This document shows, one piece after another, positions 32,010-38,474 of a stretch of 41,527 nt of DNA. The stretch is from Microvirga arabica (GTDB lineage Bacteria > Pseudomonadota > Alphaproteobacteria > Rhizobiales > Beijerinckiaceae): assembly GCF_016811235.1 (NCBI RefSeq), contig NZ_JAFBID010000057.1:1-41527 (forward strand). The letters are read 5' to 3'. Position numbers and translations under genes: made by a program. Each line of letters opens with the position of its first letter. Within the stretch, counting starts at the first letter, position 1. The notes below the pieces were generated by a model that saw only the letters and a program-made list of their open reading frames with translations, did not search any database and was not told the origin of the DNA.

Positions 32010-32156
32010 CTATTCTGCCGGAGAAGACTGAGATCCCGCTGGCTCAGACCGCTTTACCGTCACGTAGAAGACAGGCGTGAGGAACAGGCCGAATAGGGTC
32101 GCGCCCAGCATGTCGGCGAACACGGCCGTGCCTAGGGCCTGTCTCATCTCAGCTCC
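32010..32156 (-). pseudogene. C-terminal remnant of an RND efflux permease
   Basis: The last ~48 codons encode GAEMRQALGTAVFADMLG and TLFGLFLTPVFYV, the highly conserved final membrane segment of AcrB/HAE1-type inner-membrane pumps, then a short polar tail. Upstream of 32156 the frame stays open to 32381, but the residues are unrelated to RND proteins, so some 1000 residues are missing. A dead remnant. Confidence 0.75.
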
Positions 32157-32328
32157 AGGCCGATGGCGATCAGGAGTCGACTTTTCACGCTCGGTCGACT
32201 GATTGTCATCTTTTACGCACCGAGGTGGTCCGAATCCAGACGTCCGAGGAGTGCCGGGACAGTGCATAGAAACCCGGTCGGGAGCACTGGAGCTCGACCG
32301 GATTGCCTCGGATATAAAGGGTTCTGTT

Positions 32329-32496
32329 TCACTTGCCTTCTCTGTAAAACAGCATTCCGCCATGATGAAGGACGCCCTCAATGAACTCGCCGTCGGCCGT
32401 GAAGCCCGTATCGTCCCAGTAGTTGATTTTGGTGCCGCGGATCTCGTAGCGGCCCTGATAGGCGCTCTTGCGAATGCTCCGAGCTTGCACGGGCCC
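32329..32496 (-). pseudogene. C-terminal remnant of an Atu4866-like protein
   Basis: The final residues match the small Atu4866-type domain: SAYQGRYEIRGTKINYWDD, then TGFTADGEFIEGVLHHGGM and LFYREG. The usual N-terminal strand (a W-V-T-x-DG-x-IR type segment) is not found upstream in frame, so the gene looks 5'-damaged. These proteins are small beta-rich proteins of unknown function, often near oxidoreductase genes. Confidence 0.55.
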
Positions 32497-32662
32497 TGAC
32501 AGAGCTCGGAATCGAGGCAGACCCGAACTCGTATGCACCGTCCTTGAAGATGGCGGCCTGATCGATGGCACCGGCCCTGATCACGGCTAAGGACGGCACC
32601 TTTAGGGAACCCACGTTCGGCTGCTGCGTTCCTATGCCGGTCAAGCTTCGGACGTAGCGACT

Positions 32663-32788
32663 ATGACGACCTCAACGGATGTAAAAAAACTCATCAGAGA
32701 GGCTCAGGCGGCTAGGGTGCGAGCTCACCTTCTTTTTCGGCTGGAAAAGTGGCGCAAGGCTCGTCTCGCCTTGCAGAAGGCCGCGTAG
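32663..32788 (+). CDS. Small basic hypothetical protein (41 aa)
   Basis: A short frame from ATG 32663 to TAG 32786-32788 encodes a 41-residue, very basic, helix-forming peptide (MTTSTDVKKLIREAQAAR, then a segment rich in Arg, Lys and Leu). It has no recognised family and only a weak upstream purine stretch. It lies 24 bp left of the IS630 insertion. It could be a real small protein or chance. Confidence 0.3.
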   Translation: MTTSTDVKKLIREAQAARVRAHLLFRLEKWRKARLALQKAA

Positions 32789-32812
32789 GCAGAGCGCTGT
32801 CCAGCGTTGCTA

Positions 32813-33978
32813 GTGGTGCGAGTTTGAAGTTGATTTGCAGTTTGGCGATGCTGGGAGCAGTCTGAGAGCCTCTCCTTTGGGAGGCTGCCATGACCCGTGG
32901 ACCCAAGCCGGCTGCGTTATTCCTCTCGCCAGCAGAACTGGAGACCCTGCAGAGCCTTGTTCGCCGGCGAAGCACCCATCAGGATATCGCGACGCGGGCA
33001 CGGATCGTGCTCGCTTGTGCCGATCCTCGCGCCACCAACACCGCTATTGCCCAACGGCTCGGCGTCAGCCGGCAGAGTGTCGTCACCTGGCGTCAGCGCT
33101 TCCTGGCCCACCGCCTGGACGGCTTAAGCGATGCTCCCCGCTCCGGTGCACCACGTCGGGTGGGCGATGATGAGATCGAGCGCCTCATTGCTCTGACCCT
33201 AGAGACCCAACCGGCTGACGCCACGCACTGGTCTACCCGTAGCATGGCCAAGAACGTGGGGCTGAGCCAGACCATGGTGTCGCGCGTCTGGCGCGCCTTC
33301 GGGCTGCAGCCGCATCGGCAGGAGACCTTCAAGCTGTCGCGGGATCCTGCCTTTGTTGACAAGGTCCGGGATGTGGTCGCGCTTTACCTCAATCCACCTG
33401 ACCGGGCGCTGGTGCTGTGCGTGGACGAGAAACCGCAGATCCAGGCGGTTGAGGGCACGACGCCGGTGCTGCCGATGCGCCCAGGACAGGCCGAGCGCCG
33501 CAGCCATGATTACAGGCGCCATGGCACCACCGACCTGTTTGCGGCCTTGAACGTGAAGACCGGCAGCGTGATTGGCGCCTGCACGAAGCGGCATCGCAGC
33601 CAAGAGTTCCGCGCCTTTCTGGATCAGGTCGAGGCGTCGGTCCCGGCGGATCTGGACGTGCATCTGGTGCTCGACAATGCCTCCAGCCACAAGACGCGTC
33701 TGGTGCATGACTGGCTGGTGAAGCGACCCCGCTGGCATCTGCACTTCACCCCGACCAGTGCCTCATGGCTCAACCTGGTGGAAGGCTGGTTCTTGATCCT
33801 GACCCGCCGCTGCCTGCAGCGCGGCACCTTTGTCAGCACCGATAGCCTGAAGGCTGCAATCCAAGACTACATCGAGCAGACCAACCGGGATCCTAAACCG
33901 TTCGTGTGGACCAAGTCCGCCGACGAGATCCTGGCCAGCATCAAACGCTTCTGCCAACGCACTTTAAACTCACACCAC
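32813..33978 (+). mobile_element. IS630-family insertion sequence, apparently intact
   Basis: A 1166-bp element with ends GTGGTGCGAGTTTGAAGT (left, from 32813) and GTGGTGTGAGTTTAAAGT (right, read inward from 33978), 16 of 18 identical. TA dinucleotides flank both ends (32811-32812, 33979-33980), the standard IS630/mariner target duplication. With an uninterrupted transposase gene it is the best-preserved IS in the window besides the IS5 copy. Confidence 0.92.
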
Positions 33979-33981
33979 TAG
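32890..33981 (+). CDS. IS630-family transposase, full length
   Basis: A 363-residue transposase. The N-terminal HTH domains (DIATRARIVLACAD, NTAIAQRLGVSRQSVVTWRQRF, STRSMAKNVGLSQTMVSRVW) are followed by the DDE core: LVLCVDEKPQIQ (first Asp), LVLDNASSHKT (second Asp) and TSASWLNLVEGWF (Glu). No frameshift or internal stop. The stop codon TAG (33979-33981) is made of the TA target duplication plus the first host base G, so it lies outside the element proper. Confidence 0.92.
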   Translation: MTRGPKPAALFLSPAELETLQSLVRRRSTHQDIATRARIVLACADPRATNTAIAQRLGVSRQSVVTWRQRFLAHRLDGLSDAPRSGAPRRVGDDEIERLIALTLETQPADATHWSTRSMAKNVGLSQTMVSRVWRAFGLQPHRQETFKLSRDPAFVDKVRDVVALYLNPPDRALVLCVDEKPQIQAVEGTTPVLPMRPGQAERRSHDYRRHGTTDLFAALNVKTGSVIGACTKRHRSQEFRAFLDQVEASVPADLDVHLVLDNASSHKTRLVHDWLVKRPRWHLHFTPTSASWLNLVEGWFLILTRRCLQRGTFVSTDSLKAAIQDYIEQTNRDPKPFVWTKSADEILASIKRFCQRTLNSHH

Positions 33982-34046
33982 TCTTCTCGAAATTGCCACG
34001 ATCACTTCCCAAGGCAAGGCGAAGATTCCTTTGCCCGGAGGTGCTC

Positions 34047-34148
34047 ATGAGTTTCGATGGCCACGAACGGCCGTTCCCGTCGTGGTTCCCATACTTTTTC
34101 GTTGGGCTGATTGTAGCAGGCGGCCTTGCCTATTACGCGTTGCACTAG
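34047..34148 (+). CDS. Small single-span membrane protein (33 aa)
   Basis: ATG 34047 is preceded by a strong GGAGG site with ideal spacing. The 33-residue product has a polar N-terminus with two charges of each sign (MSFDGHERPFPSWF) and one hydrophobic span (YFFVGLIVAGGLAYYAL) ending in His. It looks like a genuine small inner-membrane protein, too short for default annotation. Its TAG stop overlaps, within a CTAG palindrome, the stop of the convergent gene on the other strand. Confidence 0.65.
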   Translation: MSFDGHERPFPSWFPYFFVGLIVAGGLAYYALH

Positions 34149-34414
34149 CGCCTGCCGGCGCGGACATCCAGGAGCTGCTGCATGAGAGTTCTCAGAGTCT
34201 CGACAGCCTCTGGACCGCGCAAGGCAACAATCCCGCGCTCGAGGGTTTTGCCGTTTTCGTCCTTCTTGCCGTTGAAGAACTCCTCGCGCTAGACCTTGGA
34301 CATCTTCAGAATAGCACGGGCTTCGCATTCACGCTGCCACTCCTCCGACCAGGTGTTGACCGGTTGGCCAGTCAGTTCGGAGATAGCGGTGGTGTCACGA
34401 GAGTATGTACTCAT
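34145..34414 (-). pseudogene. Small soluble protein gene with internal TAG
   Basis: A continuous 89-residue reading frame from ATG 34414 (MSTYSRDTTAISELTGQPV, WSEEWQRECEARAILKM) to TAG 34145-34147, interrupted only by TAG at 34289-34291 (codon 42). After it the frame continues coherently (REEFFNGKKDENGKTLERGI, ALRGPEAVETLRTLMQQLL). Codon use is natural on both sides. I recognise this type as a small hypothetical protein of alphaproteobacteria but not its function. Either a recent nonsense mutation or two short products; TAG readthrough is not expected here. Confidence 0.6.
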
Positions 34415-34458
34415 GCCGAATGGTTCACCTGGAAATATGCATAAAGCGTTGATGGATC

Positions 34459-34486
34459 AAAAAAGACCGGGCTGGTGGGCCCGGTC
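34459..34486 (-). terminator. Intrinsic terminator of the first chemoreceptor gene
   Basis: On the minus strand GACCGGGC-CCACCA-GCCCGGTC is followed by TTTTTT, 34 bp after the stop codon of the chemoreceptor gene at 34520. The 8-bp GC stem and T-run make a textbook terminator. Confidence 0.9.
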
Positions 34487-34519
34487 CTGGTAGCACAACA
34501 GAAGTGGTAGCTTCCAGCT

Positions 34520-36217
34520 CTATGCAGCTTTCACACCGGACAGGAAGGTTGAAACCTCGCGACTGAGGTCGTTGGAGTGGCGAGAAAGCTCCTGAGCCGC
34601 GCCTAGGACCTGCGAGGCCGCAGCGCCCGTCTCCCCTGCCCCGTGCTGGACGTCCACGATGCTCCCGGTCACCTGCTCAGTACCGCGGGCAGCCTCCTGA
34701 ACATTGCGGGCGATCTCCGCGGTGGCCGCGCCCTGCTCCTCCATTGCTGCGGCAATGGAAGTGGAGATCTGGCTCATCTCGGTGATCGTGCGGGCGATCT
34801 CCTGGATCGCCGCTACCGTCTGCTGGGTCGCCTGCTGCACTGAGCCGATCTGCTGTGAGATCTCGTCAGTCGCTTTGGCCGTCTGGGTCGCCAGCTCCTT
34901 CACCTCGGAGGCCACAACCGCAAAGCCCTTACCGGCTTCACCCGCGCGCGCCGCTTCAATTGTGGCGTTCAGTGCCAGCAGGTTAGTCTGCCCTGCAATG
35001 GTGTTGATCAGCTGCACCACGTTGCCAATCTTGTCGGCGCTTGCGGCAAGCTCCTGGACCGTATGGCTGGTGCGCTGAGTGCCCTGGACTGCCTTATCTG
35101 CCACCTGCGAGGACTGTGCCACCTGAGAGGCTATCTCACGGATGGAGATAGACAGTTCCTCGGTGGCGGCGGCAACCGTCTGAACGTTGGCCGATGTCTG
35201 CTGGGCAGCGGAGGAGACGGTCACCGACTGCTGAGTGGTCTGGCCGGCCACCTGGGTCATCGACTGAGCGGTGGCTTCCATTTCCGTCGCGGCGGACGAC
35301 AGGCCCTGGGTCAGGGACGACACGTTCTGCTCGAAGCGCTTGGTGAGGTTATCCAGCACTTCGGCGCGACGCATCTTGGCCTGGTTCTCAACCTCCTGCT
35401 CGGCGGCGAGGCGGCGGGCTTCAACGGCGTTGTCCTTGAACACCTGTAGCGAGCGGGCCAGTTCACCCACCTCGTCCTTGCGGTCTGTGCCGGTAACATC
35501 AACGGCAAGATCCCCATTTGCAAGACGGACCATTGCTCCTGTCATGGCGCCCATGGGACGGGCGACCGCGAACACAACGATGGAGCCCAGAAGCGCAATG
35601 GCAAAGAGGATGCCCACCACGGAGGAGGCCATGAGTGTCATGGCGGTCGACGACGCGAGGGCCTCCGCCTCCTCAGCGGCGACATCAAGGCCCTTCTGAT
35701 TGGCTTCGATGCGTTCGGTGAGAAGATCGCGAACTTTGCGGCGTGCGTCACGGCCTTCTCCATTGGAGATTTCGAGTGCAAAAGAATCCTGATCCCTGAC
35801 GGCGTAACTGACGCTGGCGTCCATCAGAGTGAAGTACTTGCTGAGCTCCGTTTTCAGGCTCTCGTTGATGGCACGGCGCTCTGGGGAGCCGGAGAGCGCA
35901 ATCAGCTCGTCCGCGTGTTGGAGCGCAAGCTTCTTGTACTGCTGGTACATTGCTTCACCGCTCTTGAGCCGATCAGAAGCCTCGGACGAGACCAGGATTA
36001 GGTTTTTTTCCTGGATAGTTGCTTCGTTGACTTCGGCATTGATCTTCAAAATCGTGGTCAGGCGGGCGGTTTCGATGTCAGCCAGTTCCTTGGTGTCGGC
36101 CGACATGGCGGACAGGCCGCGCTCAGCCATGATCACCAAACCAATTGTGACGGCCATAAAGACGGCGGCCGGAATAGCGAGTTTTACAATCAGCTTCAGA
36201 TTATCAAGAAAACGCAT
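34520..36217 (-). CDS. Methyl-accepting chemotaxis protein (four-helix-bundle sensor type)
   Basis: A 565-residue chemoreceptor. TM1 is near 10-30 (LAIPAAVFMAVTIGLVIMA). The periplasmic part (about 31-190) is all-helical, of the 4HB_MCP or similar kind. TM2 is near 195-217 (VVGILFAIALLGSIVVFAV), a HAMP domain follows (GAMVRLANGDLAVDV, DEVGELARSLQVFKDNA), then the signalling coiled coil. The hairpin tip contains the family motif NLLALNATIEAARAGEAGKG. No CheB/CheR-binding pentapeptide at the C-terminus. The frame extends upstream to 36295, but 36217 gives a normal N-terminus. Its cytoplasmic half is nearly the same as that of the receptor at 36464. Confidence 0.9.
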   Translation of the reverse strand: MRFLDNLKLIVKLAIPAAVFMAVTIGLVIMAERGLSAMSADTKELADIETARLTTILKINAEVNEATIQEKNLILVSSEASDRLKSGEAMYQQYKKLALQHADELIALSGSPERRAINESLKTELSKYFTLMDASVSYAVRDQDSFALEISNGEGRDARRKVRDLLTERIEANQKGLDVAAEEAEALASSTAMTLMASSVVGILFAIALLGSIVVFAVARPMGAMTGAMVRLANGDLAVDVTGTDRKDEVGELARSLQVFKDNAVEARRLAAEQEVENQAKMRRAEVLDNLTKRFEQNVSSLTQGLSSAATEMEATAQSMTQVAGQTTQQSVTVSSAAQQTSANVQTVAAATEELSISIREIASQVAQSSQVADKAVQGTQRTSHTVQELAASADKIGNVVQLINTIAGQTNLLALNATIEAARAGEAGKGFAVVASEVKELATQTAKATDEISQQIGSVQQATQQTVAAIQEIARTITEMSQISTSIAAAMEEQGAATAEIARNVQEAARGTEQVTGSIVDVQHGAGETGAAASQVLGAAQELSRHSNDLSREVSTFLSGVKAA

Positions 36218-36230
36218 TGTCCAACAATGA

Positions 36231-36270
36231 CCTGCCCGCATCGCCGCGGGAGGCGCGCGCCACTTTAGCG
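36231..36270 (-). promoter_or_regulatory. Conserved 5' leader with hairpin, chemoreceptor 1
   Basis: About 14 bp before the start codon the minus strand carries CCCGC-GGCGAT-GCGGG, preceded by a GCGC-rich stretch and CGCTAAAG. Over 40 bp, 34 positions are identical to the segment at 38191-38230 before the second receptor gene. The role may be promoter, translation control or RNA-protein binding; see findings. Confidence 0.55.
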
Positions 36271-36398
36271 CACAGATTACCAGGTGAAGAACCACTTAGC
36301 TGACGAAGCTTACGTAATGCTTGATTGGAAGAGCTATAAACTTTGCTTATATGCGGAAAACTCTTTGCAGCCGATGCAGACAGTTCAGAATCGAAACA

Positions 36399-36424
36399 AC
36401 CGGCCTCCGCTATGAGAGGCCGGT
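36399..36424 (-). terminator. Terminator-like hairpin after the second chemoreceptor gene
   Basis: ACCGGCCTC (36399-36407) pairs perfectly with GAGGCCGGT (36416-36424). Read on the minus strand the stem is followed by TGTTTCGATT, a weak T-rich tail. It lies 40 bp beyond the stop codon at 36464. Confidence 0.7.
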
Positions 36425-36463
36425 CTTCTTCATGTCGGTTTGCAGGATAAGTTTATCCGGAGA

Positions 36464-38176
36464 TCATGCCGCTTTCACGCCATGTAGGAACGTGCTGACC
36501 TCGCGGCTGAGATCGTTGGAGTGGCGTGCTAGCTCCTGAGCGGCTCCCAAAACCTGGGAGGCTGCGGTTTCCGTCTCCCCTGCCCCGTTCTGAACATTCC
36601 GAATGCTACCCGTTACCTGCTCTGTGCCGCGGGCGGCTTCCTGGACGCTGCGGGCGATCTCGGCTGTGGCCGAGCCCTGCTGCTCCATCGCGGCCGAGAT
36701 CGAAGTCGAGATCTGCGACATCTCGGAAATCGTGCGCGCTATCTCCTGGATGGCTTCCACCGTCTGCTGGGTGGCCTGCTGCACCGAACCGATCTGCTGA
36801 GAGATCTCCTCGGTCGCTTTGGCAGTCTGGGTAGCCAAGTCCTTCACCTCGGATGCCACGACGGCAAAGCCCTTGCCGGCCTCACCGGCGCGGGCCGCCT
36901 CGATGGTGGCGTTGAGGGCCAGTAGGTTCGTTTGACCGGCGATGGTGTTGATCAGCTGAACCACGTTACCGATCTTCTCCGCACTAGCTGCGAGCTCCTG
37001 GACCGTTGCGCTCGTGCGCTGGGTGCCGGCCACGGCCTTCTCCGCCACTTGCGAGGATTGGCTCACCTGGGAGGCAATTTCACGGATTGAGGCGGACAGC
37101 TCTTCCGTCGCAGCCGCGACGGTCTGCACATTGGCCGATGTCTGGTGCGCAGCTGACGAAACGGTAACCGACTGATGGGTCGTCTGGTTCGCCACGGAGG
37201 TCATGGTTTGAGCAGTTGCTTCCATCTCGGTCGCTGCCGCTGACAAGCTCTGCGTCAGGGAAGAGACGTTTACCTCAAAGTGCTTGGTGAGCTGGTCGAG
37301 AGCCTCAGCGCGCCGGGTCTTAGCGTCAGCCTCAAGAGCTGCTTGTTCGTCTGCAAGCTTCTTGGCGATCATGGCATCTTTGAAGACTTGAACGGAGCCA
37401 GCCATCTGGCCAATCTCGTCGCGACGTCCGGTGCTCTCTACCGCCACACTGAGGTCACCGCTGGCTAGGGACCGCATATTAGCGACCAGCTGTTGGATCG
37501 GCTTGGAGATGCTCCGGCCGAGACCGAAGGCAATGCCCATCAGGATCAAGGCAGACACACCCACGAATGCGAGGAACACATTCCGGTAGGTGGCGTTGAT
37601 GGCTGCGAGGTCATCGATATACATGCCCGCTGCCACAACCCATTCCCACTGCGGAACGGACACGGCATACACCGTCTTCGGAGACGGCACGGTCTCACCG
37701 AGCTTCGGCCAGAGGAAGTTCACAAACCCGCCGCCTCTCTTGCCTGCCTCAACCTGCTCGCGGGTTACATAGGTGCCGTTTGCGTCTTTGACGTCCGAGA
37801 GGTTCTTGCCTTCGGTCGCCTTGTTGGGGTGCATGATTACGAAGTTGGTATAGTCAAGCACAACGAAGTAGTCGTTCCCGTTATAGCGCATTGTGCGCAG
37901 GGTGTCGGCAGCACGCTTCTTTGCCTCCTCGACCGTCAGTTCACCTTTCTTTGCGCGCTCTTCGTACCCTGCGATCAGGGTAGTGGCGGTTTGGGCAAGG
38001 CTCTTCAACTCCGCCTGCTTCCGCTCAAGCAAGATACTCGAGATCGTGAGTGATCCGTATATGGACAGTGCAATCAAGGCGAGAATGCTTGCCGCAATAC
38101 CTGCGTAAAATCTGCCTGTAACGCCGGAGAACGCTCGCATCAGTGGGTTGCGAGTATTAGAAATCGAGTGTGACAT
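36464..38176 (-). CDS. Methyl-accepting chemotaxis protein with single Cache sensor
   Basis: A 570-residue chemoreceptor. TM1 is near 25-48 (FYAGIAASILALIALSIYG). The periplasmic single Cache domain (about 55-190) carries RYNGNDYFVVLDYTNFVIMHP, the PN-x-x-x-EGKNLSDVKD motif and PQWEWVVAAGMYIDD, typical of sCache_2 receptors for small carboxylic acids. TM2 is near 200-220, followed by HAMP and the signalling domain with NLLALNATIEAARAGEAGKG. AGAGGAA precedes the ATG. The ligand is probably an organic acid by family precedent. It is the paralogue of the receptor at 34520 with a replaced sensor half. Confidence 0.92.
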   Translation of the reverse strand: MSHSISNTRNPLMRAFSGVTGRFYAGIAASILALIALSIYGSLTISSILLERKQAELKSLAQTATTLIAGYEERAKKGELTVEEAKKRAADTLRTMRYNGNDYFVVLDYTNFVIMHPNKATEGKNLSDVKDANGTYVTREQVEAGKRGGGFVNFLWPKLGETVPSPKTVYAVSVPQWEWVVAAGMYIDDLAAINATYRNVFLAFVGVSALILMGIAFGLGRSISKPIQQLVANMRSLASGDLSVAVESTGRRDEIGQMAGSVQVFKDAMIAKKLADEQAALEADAKTRRAEALDQLTKHFEVNVSSLTQSLSAAATEMEATAQTMTSVANQTTHQSVTVSSAAHQTSANVQTVAAATEELSASIREIASQVSQSSQVAEKAVAGTQRTSATVQELAASAEKIGNVVQLINTIAGQTNLLALNATIEAARAGEAGKGFAVVASEVKDLATQTAKATEEISQQIGSVQQATQQTVEAIQEIARTISEMSQISTSISAAMEQQGSATAEIARSVQEAARGTEQVTGSIRNVQNGAGETETAASQVLGAAQELARHSNDLSREVSTFLHGVKAA

Positions 38177-38190
38177 TTCCTCTGTTTTGG

Positions 38191-38230
38191 CCCGCCCGCA
38201 TCACCGCGGGAAGCGCACGCCCCCTTAGCG
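38191..38230 (-). promoter_or_regulatory. Conserved 5' leader with hairpin, chemoreceptor 2
   Basis: The minus strand reads CCCGC-GGTGAT-GCGGG about 15 bp before the start codon, preceded by CGCTAAGG. It is the partner of the segment at 36231-36270. The two genes' N-terminal coding regions are unrelated, so the leader similarity is not simply part of conserved coding sequence. Confidence 0.55.
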
Positions 38231-38298
38231 CGCATAAATCGGGCCTTTACTCCTTAGAGTGCACACCTTGTCTGGAGCTGTTCTAGAAATCGTAAATT

Positions 38299-38319
38299 CG
38301 GGGAGCCCCGGCTCTCCCC
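38299..38319. repeat. GC-rich hairpin between divergent signalling genes
   Basis: GGGGAGC (38300-38306), loop CCCG, and GCTCTCCCC (38311-38319) form a stem with one bulged base in the 298-bp gap between the chemoreceptor (leftward) and the GGDEF-EAL gene (rightward). No T-tract; function unknown. Confidence 0.45.
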
Positions 38320-38474
38320 CGCTGCCCGCTGTCACAAGGAAATGCATCGTAAAGAACTATATTGCAAAATTCGAACTTGATCAGCACATCTGCGACCTTT
38401 GGCTGACTTGATCCATCGGCCAATGCTCAAGCGATACAGCTACCATTAACGTATCACTCGCCCCAGAAGAAGCC

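Larger units (their letters stand above)
31905..32662. other. Decayed DNA with gene remnants
   Basis: Apart from the RND and Atu4866-like remnants listed separately, no intact gene is seen in these 750 bp. Open frames on both strands change character abruptly, as expected for joined fragments. Confidence 0.4.
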
